Source: an uncultured Poribacteria bacterium
GTDB lineage: Bacteria > Poribacteria > WGA-4E > PCPOR2b
Direction: 5' to 3'
Length of the DNA stretch: 64,000 bases
Assembly: GCA_958296125.1 (NCBI GenBank)
Contig: OY282444.1
Location: forward strand, 4,945,266 to 5,009,265
Below are positions 52,421-61,800 of the stretch, one piece after another. A program made the position numbers and the translations under genes. The notes below the pieces were generated by a model. It saw only the letters and a program-made list of their open reading frames with translations. It was not told where the DNA came from and made no database searches. Every line of letters begins with the position of its first letter. The first letter of the stretch is position 1.

Positions 52421-52882
52421 TTACGACTCGATTTCGATAACCAATTCCACTTCAACGGGGATACTGCCGGGTAGCTGCACCATCCCAACAGCCGATCGCG
52501 TATGCCTACCGTTATCACCGAACACATCCACCAATAGATCCGATACCCCGTTGACCACCGAAGGCTGCTCGGTGAACGTCGGCGCAGAATTAACGAAACC
52601 GACGACTTTCACGATACGCTTAATCCGATCCAGATCGCCGAGGGCATTTTTGAGCGTGCTGAGGAGGCACAACCCAACCTGCCGTGCCGATTGATACCCT
52701 TGCTTAACTGTCAGATCCGTTCCCACCTGCCCCTTATAAAGGGGCCCTTCACCCCCACCGGGTCCATGTCCTGACGTAAATATCAGATTCCCTGTCTGAA
52801 CCGTTGTCACATAATTCCCTGCCGGTGTCGCTGGCGGCGGCAACTCAATTCCGAGTTCTTCAAGTCGTTTCTCTATTTGCAT
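52421..52882 (-). CDS. RidA family protein
   Basis: This 153-residue protein belongs to the RidA/YjgF family, which hydrolyses reactive enamine/imine intermediates such as 2-aminoacrylate. It has GNLIFTSGHGP, GYQSARQVGLCLLSTLKNALG and the carboxylate-binding arginine in HTRSAVGMVQLP, then VPVEVELVIEI-like ends. The N-terminal part, with PPPATPAGNYV, fits the YjgF subgroup with a longer C-terminal half than canonical RidA. Confidence 0.85.
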   Translation of the reverse strand: MQIEKRLEELGIELPPPATPAGNYVTTVQTGNLIFTSGHGPGGGEGPLYKGQVGTDLTVKQGYQSARQVGLCLLSTLKNALGDLDRIKRIVKVVGFVNSAPTFTEQPSVVNGVSDLLVDVFGDNGRHTRSAVGMVQLPGSIPVEVELVIEIES

Positions 52883-53224
52883 AGCGAATGTTTCCTCCTA
52901 AAAACAGGTTAGATATAATGCTAATAATACAGTATAGCATAGTCAGCTTAGACAGTCAATCAAACATTTTCTTTTCTCTTGTTCATCGCCAATTTGTGTG
53001 CTAAAATTGCCCAACGCGTGAAACGTAATTGATTCATTGGACTGGTGCACACTCGTCTGAATCAGGATATTCAGGATTCAAGGATTTATAGGATGGGCAA
53101 CGTGACGCGTAGACGGTCAGAGCCCCGCGATTCGGAGGGCAGCCCCCTACGGTATCGGTTTTGTAGGAGGGACTTCCAATACCCTCAATTAATTAGTGCA
53201 TTGGTTCGTCATGGAAGGAGATTT

Positions 53225-53920
53225 ATGGAAAAATCAGATATTAAAGCGTTGACATTTGATTTATTCGGCACGATTCTGAACCTTGGGGGGAGTCTGACAC
53301 CCTACCTCGCGGAGTTTCTGAAGGCGAAAGGGGCGGACGTTTCGCCGGATCGGTTTTGGGACCAGTGGCGGGCGCGGCAACGCATCGAACAGTATCAAGA
53401 CACCCTTGTGATGCTGGGGCATAGCGGCTATCTGGAAACGGTGCGCCGCGCATTCGTTTACACGCTCAACTTGAACGGGATTCAAACGTCAGGTGATGAG
53501 GTAAAAGATTTCATGCGAGCGTGGGATGCACTCTCTCTGTTTCCTGACGTGCTCCCGGCGTTAGAACGGCTTAACTCGGACTACCAGTTGGTGATTCTGT
53601 CCAACGGCGACCCCCACTTCCTCGATCATCTCGCGAAGAATCGGGTCCAGTGGGAGTTTGATGACATCATCTCGGTGACGGATGTCGGTGCGTTCAAGCC
53701 ACACCCCGCTGTCTATCGGTATGCGGCTATCAGTCGGCTCCGCCTTGAGGTGAATGAGTGCCTGATGGTTTCGGCAAATTCGTTTGATGTGATGGGTGCG
53801 AAAGCCTGCGGTTACAGAGCCGCGTTTGTCAACCGTTACGAACTGCCGTATGAGGATTCGCCGTATTTGCCGGATGTGACGGTTGCGGATTTCACGGAAT
53901 TGGCGGATGCCCTGTTGTGA
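53225..53920 (+). CDS. HAD hydrolase, 2-haloacid dehalogenase type II-like
   Basis: This 231-residue haloacid dehalogenase superfamily protein has motif I TFDLFGTIL with the nucleophile Asp near residue 11, motif II ILSNGDPHFL, motif III Lys in FKPHPAVYRYA and motif IV SANSFDVMGAKACG. This order and the SFDVMGAKACG end fit the type II haloacid dehalogenase subgroup. ATG 53225 follows AAGGAG; the 60 residues before it read through noncoding DNA. The natural substrate may be a phosphoester rather than a haloacid. Confidence 0.85.
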   Translation: MEKSDIKALTFDLFGTILNLGGSLTPYLAEFLKAKGADVSPDRFWDQWRARQRIEQYQDTLVMLGHSGYLETVRRAFVYTLNLNGIQTSGDEVKDFMRAWDALSLFPDVLPALERLNSDYQLVILSNGDPHFLDHLAKNRVQWEFDDIISVTDVGAFKPHPAVYRYAAISRLRLEVNECLMVSANSFDVMGAKACGYRAAFVNRYELPYEDSPYLPDVTVADFTELADALL

Positions 53921-54116
53921 GGTTGTCTGAATCACGGATTGGACGGATTAAAAGATTACACAGATTAAGAACCGTCGAACTTCCCTCGAATTATCCTCGC
54001 TGGATCGTTGGAATCGAGCAAGATGCCCGACCTATAGGTCTGTGTAAGGGTTACGGCACACCTATCACCCCACTGGGGCTTTGTTAAAAACTTAGTTTTT
54101 AAGGAGACAATTAAAT

Positions 54117-55745
54117 ATGGCATTTCCATCACACGGTGTTACCCACCGTCCAACCGTGACCGGCACGCGCGGTATGGTTTCGAGCGCGCATCCACTCGCA
54201 AGTTTGGCGGGGGCGCGGATATTACTTCAGGGCGGCAATGCTTTCGATGCGACCGTTGCTGTCGCCTCCACCCTCAACGTTGCGGAACCGTATATGTCAG
54301 GCATCGCAGGGTGCGGTTATATGCTGGTTTATCACGCGAAGGAGGACGCGATCCACGTCCTTGACTACATGGGGACCAGTCCACACCAAGCGACGCTTGA
54401 CGCATATTCGGTGCCGAGATCAAATGAGGGTGGCATCCGATCGGGCATGATTCCCGCTGCCTGTGGCGGTTGGATGGCACTCCTTGACCGATACGGGAGC
54501 ATGAGCCGCGCGGATATCTTCGCGTCCGCTATTGAACATGCGGAGAACGGCTACGCGGTCACGACGAAAAACGCTGAGTTCATGGCAGGCGCGGCATCCC
54601 GCTTTTCGGAGACAGGGGCAAAAATTATCATGTCTCGCGGACGCACACCGAGACCGGGTGAGGTGTTGGTGCAAAAAGAGCTCGCTCAGACCTTCCGAAA
54701 GGTGGTTGAAGGCGGCGCAGAGGTCTTTTATCGCGGTGAAATCGCGAAACATATCGCTCAGTTTTTCCGAGAAAACGACGGCTTGATCACGGAAAAGGAC
54801 CTTGAAGATTTTCAAGTGGACTGGCCTGCACCTATCTCAACCACCTTCAAGGACTATGAGATTTACTGTCCGCCACCGCCGTGTTCAGGGTTTCAATATC
54901 TGGAAACGTTCAATATCTTAGAGAACGATCCGCTCGCCGATCTGGGACACAACTCCGCGCAATATCTCCATCTGCTGATTGAAGCGATTAAACTCGCTAG
55001 TGCGGATCGGGCGGAATATACCTGTGCGGAGAACCCACCAATCACCGGGTTGCTCTCCAAAGACTACGCCGCCTCTCAACGGAAGCGAATTGGATACCGG
55101 GCGGGGGTAGGAGGCGGTGAGCGTTACACGAAGGATAAGCTGCCAAGCGAGATCCTTCCGGGGAATGCAGCCGAATGGATTAACGAATGCACCACCCATT
55201 TCGATGTGGTTGACGGCGAGGGCAACGCGGTTGCGGTGACGCAAAGCCTCGGTTCCGGTTTCGGATCCGGTGTCGCACTCGGTGAAACTGGGATGTTCCT
55301 CAATAACTTTATGAACTGGTTTGATCTCCTGCCAGAGAGTCCAAACGCTATCGGACCCCACAAACAGATCGAGATGTGCATGTCTCCGTGCCAAGTCTGG
55401 AAGGATGGGAAGTTGTTCGCGGTGATTGGCACGCCGGGGAGCCACGGCATCTTACAGACAACCGCGCAGATGGTCTTGAACCTCATCGAGCACGGCATGA
55501 ACATCCAAGCCGCAATCGAAGCACCGCGGGTGCGAGTTGACAACCCAGGCACCAGCGTTATGATGGAAGGACGCATCCCCATTGATGTCAGGGCTGGACT
55601 TGAGGCGCGGGGGCATGAGCCTAATGTGTTGCCTGACTGGACAGCTGGTGTCGGCGGCGGTCAAGGTATCGCCGTTGACCAAGTGGAAGGCTCGCTCATG
55701 GGTGGTGCCGATCCGCGGCGCGATGGATATTCGATTGGGATCTAA
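54117..55745 (+). CDS. ggt: Gamma-glutamyltransferase
   Basis: This 542-residue protein is a gamma-glutamyltransferase precursor (Ntn hydrolase), which transfers or hydrolyses gamma-glutamyl groups. The autocatalytic threonine is T359 in ECTTHFDVVDGEGNAVAV, where the precursor would cleave into large and small subunits. GSGFGSG and GETGMFLNNFMNWF follow, as in the family. ATG 54117 follows AAGGAG. No signal peptide is visible, unlike exported homologues, so it may act in the cytoplasm or on a non-glutathione substrate. The next gene (cstA) begins 25 bases after its stop. Confidence 0.88.
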   Translation: MAFPSHGVTHRPTVTGTRGMVSSAHPLASLAGARILLQGGNAFDATVAVASTLNVAEPYMSGIAGCGYMLVYHAKEDAIHVLDYMGTSPHQATLDAYSVPRSNEGGIRSGMIPAACGGWMALLDRYGSMSRADIFASAIEHAENGYAVTTKNAEFMAGAASRFSETGAKIIMSRGRTPRPGEVLVQKELAQTFRKVVEGGAEVFYRGEIAKHIAQFFRENDGLITEKDLEDFQVDWPAPISTTFKDYEIYCPPPPCSGFQYLETFNILENDPLADLGHNSAQYLHLLIEAIKLASADRAEYTCAENPPITGLLSKDYAASQRKRIGYRAGVGGGERYTKDKLPSEILPGNAAEWINECTTHFDVVDGEGNAVAVTQSLGSGFGSGVALGETGMFLNNFMNWFDLLPESPNAIGPHKQIEMCMSPCQVWKDGKLFAVIGTPGSHGILQTTAQMVLNLIEHGMNIQAAIEAPRVRVDNPGTSVMMEGRIPIDVRAGLEARGHEPNVLPDWTAGVGGGQGIAVDQVEGSLMGGADPRRDGYSIGI

Positions 55746-55770
55746 TTACCATTGTTGAATGGAGGTAGAT

Positions 55771-57678
55771 ATGAGTACACTAATTATTGCGCTCTTGAGC
55801 TTTTTTGGCTTTATCGCCGCCTATCATACCTACGGGCGATGGTTAGCCAGAAAGATCTTTAGCCTCAATCCGGAGGCACAGGTGCCCAGCCAAGAATTAC
55901 GGGATGATGTGGATTATGTTCCCACGAAGAAGGAGATCATCTTCGGACATCACTTCACAAGTATCGCGGGCACGGGCCCCATCGTTGGTCCGGCGATTGC
56001 CGTTTTTTGGGGATGGTTGCCCGCTCTGCTCTGGGTCGTCCTCGGTTCAATTTTTATCGGCGCGGTGCACGACTTCGGCGCGTTGATAGTCTCGCTCCGC
56101 AATCGCGGACAGACGGTCGGCGACATCGCCGGACGAATGATCACGCCCCGAGCGAAGTTGCTGTTTTTAACCATCTTATTCATCGCACTGATCGTTATTT
56201 TGGCCATCTTCGGTTTGGTCATTGCCATCATCTTTGCGCTCTACCCGGAATCGGTGCTTTCAGTTTGGATAGAGATTCCGCTTGCAGTTGGCATCGGGAT
56301 TTGGATCTATCGGAGGGGCGGGAATATCCTAGTCCCTTCCATCATCGCATTGGGGATAATGTACATTGCGATGGGGGTGGGGGCTTATCTGCTCCCGATT
56401 AACATATCGGCGTGGTTCGGTATCCCGCTGTTAGGGCAGACGTTTGTAAACGCGGTCGTCATCTGGACATTGGTCCTGTTTATCTACTGCTTTATTGCGT
56501 CTGTGCTTCCGGTCTGGACACTCCTGCAGCCCCGTGATTTTATCAATAGCCATGAGTTGATTGTGGCACTATTGCTGCTGCTTGTGGGGCTCGCCATCGC
56601 GGGGCTGACAGGAAAAGCGGACCTCTTCGCTTCTGCACCGGTGATCGCCCCTGATATTCCGCCCGATGCACCGCCAATTTGGCCCTTCCTTTTCATCACC
56701 ATTGCCTGCGGGGCGATCAGCGGATTCCACTGCATGGTGAGCTCCGGCACCTCCAGTAAGCAGGTTGCTTCGGAGAAAGATGCACAATATGTCGGCTACG
56801 GTGCCATGCTGCTTGAGGGCAGCCTCGCAGTGATCGTCATCCTCGCATGTTGCGCCGGGATTGGCATGGGGCTTTTCGAGCGGAGTGGGACCGGGGCGAA
56901 TTACACCTTTCAGCCCTTGATCAGTTCCGCGACGGGACAACAGGTTCGGCATCAAGAGGCCTGGCGGATGCGCTATGCCACAACCCGAACGGTGACAAAC
57001 CCCGATGGCACAACGAGGACTGTTGGCGGATGGGCGGGTCACAGTCTTGCGAAAAAGGTCGGTGCTTTTGTTGAAGGGGGCGGGAATTTCCTCGCAAGCG
57101 TCGGTATTCCCCTGAAGATGGCTATCGCAATCATGGCGGTGCTAGTGGCAAGCTTTGCCGCAACGACACTGGACACTGCGACACGCCTGCAACGCTACGT
57201 CATCCAAGAACTTGCCCAAACTATCCAGATTAAACCGCTCACCAATCGATACGTGGCAACTGCCGTCGCTCTGCTCTTGGGAGGTGCTGTTGCACTGATG
57301 TCAGGACCCAATGGGCCCGGAAGTGGTGGCTTACTTCTATGGCCCCTTTTCGGTGCGGTGAACCAGCTGCTGGCGGGGCTCGCTTTTATGGTGACGGTCT
57401 TCTATCTGCTACGGCGGAATCAACCCATCTGGTTCGCAGCGATTCCGATGGTGGTGATGTTGATTATGCCGGCGTGGGCGATGCTCTGGCAGATGTTTAA
57501 CCCCGATACAGGGTGGTTATTCACTGGAAAGTACCTGCTACTTGCGTTCGGTATTGCCGTTGAAGCGTTGCAGGTGTGGATGATAGTTGAGGGGTTGATT
57601 ACGTTGAGAACGGCGCGCGGAAACTATCCAGAACTTCCACCGCTACATCCACAACAGCAAGGGCAGCCAGCTAGTTAG
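55771..57678 (+). CDS. cstA: Carbon starvation protein CstA
   Basis: This 635-residue polytopic membrane protein is CstA, a peptide or pyruvate transporter induced on carbon starvation. The opening HTYGRWLARKIFSLNP and the FGHHFTSIAGTGPIVGPAIA block with the VHDFGALIVSLRNRGQTVGD segment are diagnostic; FHCMVSSGTSSKQVASEKDAQ and ATTLDTATRLQRYVIQEL complete the pattern. I use ATG 55771 (GGAGGTAGAT before it) rather than 55759. It follows ggt closely, which suggests uptake of peptides or small molecules linked to gamma-glutamyl metabolism. Confidence 0.92.
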   Translation: MSTLIIALLSFFGFIAAYHTYGRWLARKIFSLNPEAQVPSQELRDDVDYVPTKKEIIFGHHFTSIAGTGPIVGPAIAVFWGWLPALLWVVLGSIFIGAVHDFGALIVSLRNRGQTVGDIAGRMITPRAKLLFLTILFIALIVILAIFGLVIAIIFALYPESVLSVWIEIPLAVGIGIWIYRRGGNILVPSIIALGIMYIAMGVGAYLLPINISAWFGIPLLGQTFVNAVVIWTLVLFIYCFIASVLPVWTLLQPRDFINSHELIVALLLLLVGLAIAGLTGKADLFASAPVIAPDIPPDAPPIWPFLFITIACGAISGFHCMVSSGTSSKQVASEKDAQYVGYGAMLLEGSLAVIVILACCAGIGMGLFERSGTGANYTFQPLISSATGQQVRHQEAWRMRYATTRTVTNPDGTTRTVGGWAGHSLAKKVGAFVEGGGNFLASVGIPLKMAIAIMAVLVASFAATTLDTATRLQRYVIQELAQTIQIKPLTNRYVATAVALLLGGAVALMSGPNGPGSGGLLLWPLFGAVNQLLAGLAFMVTVFYLLRRNQPIWFAAIPMVVMLIMPAWAMLWQMFNPDTGWLFTGKYLLLAFGIAVEALQVWMIVEGLITLRTARGNYPELPPLHPQQQGQPAS

Positions 57679-57914
57679 CGGGGAAGGAAAACGAGAAAAC
57701 GGGAAAACGAGCAGTGCCCGTTCTTTGTCACTTTCCCCTTTACTGTTTAACATTTGTTGCCCGATTGGGGGTATGTTGGTTCATTACTCTCGCTATCTGC
57801 AAGAACGCGGTGTTAAAAGGCAGAAAATACCACACTAACAGACAGATTGTATGCTAAAATTAGGCTTAACAGGCATAAGTGACCCTTAATAACGGGGCAT
57901 AGAGGAGGTTTGTG
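57679..57914. other. Intergenic region between cstA and the PIG-L gene
   Basis: GGGGAA (about 57680) can pair with TTCCCC (about 57727) around an inner ACGGG/CCCGT stem, a possible terminator of cstA with only a weak T-run. No gene is seen. Confidence 0.35.
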
Positions 57915-58772
57915 ATGCAAGCTAAAGAGAATCAATCGCTACGGTTTCTTGTGGTTAAGGCGCATCCACACGATTTTACCCACTGCGCTGGCACCTGCGG
58001 CATCCACGCTGCCCAAGGTGACTCCATCACAGTTGTCAGCATGACCAACGGGATAGGCACCCACAATGAGCGGCTCCACGACGAGCTACTCAAGCCGGAG
58101 GCAGACCAAGACCCGCAAATCATCAATCAAACCGGCGACGAGTATGCTAAAATTAAGGAGCAGGAGTTTCGGCAAGTCTGCGCGCTTTTCGGGGTAACGG
58201 ATGTAAGGATTCTTGATTTCCCAGACAAGCCCTTCCATAAAACACCGGAATCGGTGGAGGCACTACGACAGATTATCTATGACGTTCGCCCACATGTGCT
58301 AATCACACAGCGACCACACCTGAGCGGACGGCACGCCATGGCTTCTGCTGCCCATAACGATCACGACGAAACCGCATTCGCCATAATGGAGGCGCAAGGG
58401 CTAGCGGGGACACCGGATTATGGCAGCCGTCAGAGACCGCACACGATTGCGGCAACCTACTATCCCGGGGTCTATTATATGCCAGACGAGATCGACTTCT
58501 ACGTGGACATCTCGGAATGGAAAGAACAGCGGGTTCAGGCGGAAATCCTTTTCAGCAGCCAAGGACACACCGAAACCTTCGCTCACAAGCGCATTGAGAT
58601 CCACACAGGTCATGCGGGTTGGCACGCTGGGACGGAATATGCCGAAGGGTTTGTCCGCGCTGCCCCGGAGGTGCTGCCGCGGATTCATGTTCCTGAAACC
58701 GCCTTGCGGCGGGCTTCGGAGCCGCGGCAGAATCACCTGAAGCGGATCGCAGGTGAACTTGATAAGGATTGA
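57915..58772 (+). CDS. PIG-L family deacetylase
   Basis: This 285-residue protein belongs to the PIG-L/LmbE family of zinc-dependent N-acetylglucosamine-type deacetylases (Rossmann-like fold). The zinc-binding signature AHPHDFTHCAG near the N terminus (usually AHPDD) has His at the fourth position, so the catalytic Asp is in HD. DVRPHVLITQRP and AAHNDHDETAF supply the later metal-binding His residues. ATG 57915, after GAGGAGG, is preferred over GTG 57912. It likely deacetylates an amino-sugar or acylated small molecule. Confidence 0.82.
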   Translation: MQAKENQSLRFLVVKAHPHDFTHCAGTCGIHAAQGDSITVVSMTNGIGTHNERLHDELLKPEADQDPQIINQTGDEYAKIKEQEFRQVCALFGVTDVRILDFPDKPFHKTPESVEALRQIIYDVRPHVLITQRPHLSGRHAMASAAHNDHDETAFAIMEAQGLAGTPDYGSRQRPHTIAATYYPGVYYMPDEIDFYVDISEWKEQRVQAEILFSSQGHTETFAHKRIEIHTGHAGWHAGTEYAEGFVRAAPEVLPRIHVPETALRRASEPRQNHLKRIAGELDKD

Positions 58773-58893
58773 TTTGCTTGGTGTTGGTTCACCAGTTAAT
58801 TGAGCTATTGCGCTCCAGAGGAGCGAAATGTGTATAGCTTGAGCAAAGACTTTAGAATCAATCAACAAAACCATCTATAAGGAGAAACGCTCT

Positions 58894-61800
58894 GTGTTTA
58901 ACTGTCATGTCATACCCGGTTTGATTAGGGCTCAATATCGCATCACACTCATTGTCCTAATGTTCATCATCGGTTCTCAAAATGTATCCGCCCAAATCGC
59001 GCAAGATGCTTATGCTATTTTTGAACGGAGTTGTCTCATCTGCCACGGCCCCGACGGTGCCTATCGGGAGACCCTCTTAATTGAACACAACGCGCTCATC
59101 GAAGAGGGGAGCGTTGTCCCGGGAAACCCCGATGCCTCCGAACTGTATAACCGACTCCTGACCATTGACCTAGCCAAACGGATGCCGCTCGCACAACCGC
59201 AGCTATCCACCCAAGCAATTGACACCATCCGAAACTGGATTTTAGCCGGCGCACCCGATTGGGCGGTCACCTCTACAACCGATGGCGACTTCATATCCCC
59301 CAGTGAAATCCTCAATACCATCGAGACCCATCTGATGTCACTTTCAGCTTTTGACCGTGCGTTTGCCCGTTACTTCACAATGACACACCTCTACAACGCA
59401 GGTGAGACACCGAGGAGACTCCAAGAATACCGTAAAGGACTTTACAAACTGGTCAACAGCCTCTCATGGGGGGTGACAGTCACGAACCCACAGCCCATCG
59501 ATCCACAGGGAACAATCTTCTACATCGACCTCCGACACTACGAGTGGGATCGCAATGATGGCTGGACACAGATAGAAGCGGCGTATCCCTATCACATTGC
59601 GTTTAATGCGGCGACACAGACCGCGCTGCGGGAACAGTTGGGACGGTTGCAGACGGAGATGAACTGCGATGTGCCATCGGTTCATATCGACTGGTTTCTA
59701 GCAACGGCATCTTTACCCCCACTATACCACGATTTGCTATCCCTACCCTTAACGGATAGGGAGTTAGAGACCCGATTGGAGGTAGATGTTATCCAAAATC
59801 TACGCAATGCGCCGGGGGTGCGTGTCTGGCGGGCAGGCACCAACGATTCCGGTGTCTCCAATCACAACCGGGTGATAGAACGACACACCTCTCGATATGG
59901 CGCGTATTGGAAGAGTTACGACTTCGCGGGGAGTGTTGGCACACAGAACATCTTCACCTACCCCCTCAATTTCACGCATGATGGTGGAGAGGTTATCTTT
60001 AATCTTCCCAATGGGTTACAGGGATATTACCTTGCTAATGCGTCTGGTTTTCGTTTAGATGACGCACCGATAAACATTGTCTCCAATCCTGCGGCGAGTG
60101 ATCCGACGGTGCGGAATGGGTTATCCTGTTTGGGGTGCCACACGGATGGGATGAAGACGTTTGAGGATCAGGTCCGTTCCGTGATAGAGAGTAATGCCAC
60201 TCCAGCGTATGACAAAGCGCAGGCGTTACGCTTGTATGCCGAACAATCAACGCTGGACGCGCTTGTTCAAGAAGACATGAATAGATACAAGGCGGCACTG
60301 GCAGCGACGGGGGGTGCGTTTGGTGATATTGAACCGATTTCACGATTTCATGAGGCGTTTGAGGGATCGGTGGACGCGGCTTATGCCGCTGCGGTGGTTG
60401 GGTTGGAGACCGCAGCCTTCCAAGAGAAGATACGTGAGAATATAGGGCTACAGAACGCAGGCTTGCTGGTGTTGGACAGTGCGAATGGGAGTATGAAACG
60501 GGACGCGTGGACATCGAGGTTTCGGGATGTGATTTTTGCGTTGGATTTCCCGGAGCAGTTCACCCCTCCGACGGTCATAACACCGCCGGAACAGACACCG
60601 AGTGCGATTGTCCATATCCCTGACCCGAACCTGCGCGCTGCAATTGCGGAGGCACTTGGTAAAGGTCCCAACGCCCCGATTACTGTGGAGGAGATGGGAA
60701 GATTGGGAAGCCTTGAGGCACGGAAAAAGGACATCCGTGATTTGACAGGACTTCAGTTCGCGACCAATCTGAGGAGATTTTTACGACTTGACGATAATGA
60801 GATTTCCGACCTTTCACCGCTAGCGGGCTTAATCAACCTGCGTGAGCTCTGGCTTGAGAAAAACCCATTATCTGATATCTCCCCTGTGAGAAGCTTAACA
60901 AATCTCACTCACCTTGATATTGATCACAATAAGGTATCTGATATATCACCCGTGAGGAACTTAACAAATCTCACTCACCTTGAGATTGATAACAGTGAGG
61001 TATCTGATATCTCCTCTGTGAGGAACTTAATAAATCTCACTCACCTTGCGTTTGATCACACTCTGGTATCCGATTTATCCCCCGTGAGAGGGTTAACAAA
61101 TCTCACTCATATAGATTTTCGAGACACTCTGATATCTGACCTATCACCGGTTGCAGGATTAATCAATCTAAGGGGGCTAGGTTTTTCCCATGAAAATCTA
61201 TCTGACCTGTCGCCCCTTGCGGGATTAATCAACCTGAGATGGGTTTTCTCGTGGAACAACGCTATATCTGATTTATCGCCCCTGGCGGGTTTAACAACAC
61301 TGGAGAAGATAGATGTTTGCGGCGGTAATATATCAGACCTTACGCCTTTGGCGGGCTTAACAGGTTTGAAAGAACTGTATCTTGTCAACAACGAAATATC
61401 GGATATATCCCCCCTTACGGGATTAACCGGGTTAACCCGTATGGATCTCCATGCCAATGACATATCAGACGTATCCCCACTTGCGGGATTAACCAACTTG
61501 ACATGGCTAAATGTTGCAGACAACGAAATATCGGGCGTATCGCCGCTTGCGGGTTTGACCAATTTGACATGGCTAAGTGTTGCAAACAACGATATATCGG
61601 ACATTTCACCTTTGGCGAGGTTACAGGAGAATATAACGTTCTTGTGGCACGGCAACCCGGTATTCCCAAAAGGGGGGCCAAAGATAGAGGGTCCGTGGCT
61701 ATGGGCCTTGTTACCGGACAGAGAACTAGATAGCGACACGGATTTACTACGAGAAGCGAGCGAGGGCACGGTGACAGAGATAGAGATTGCTACCCATGGG

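Noticed and set aside
53045-53224. 60-residue N-terminal extension of the HAD protein
   Set aside because: AAGGAG precedes ATG 53225, and the extension is low-quality sequence with repeats.
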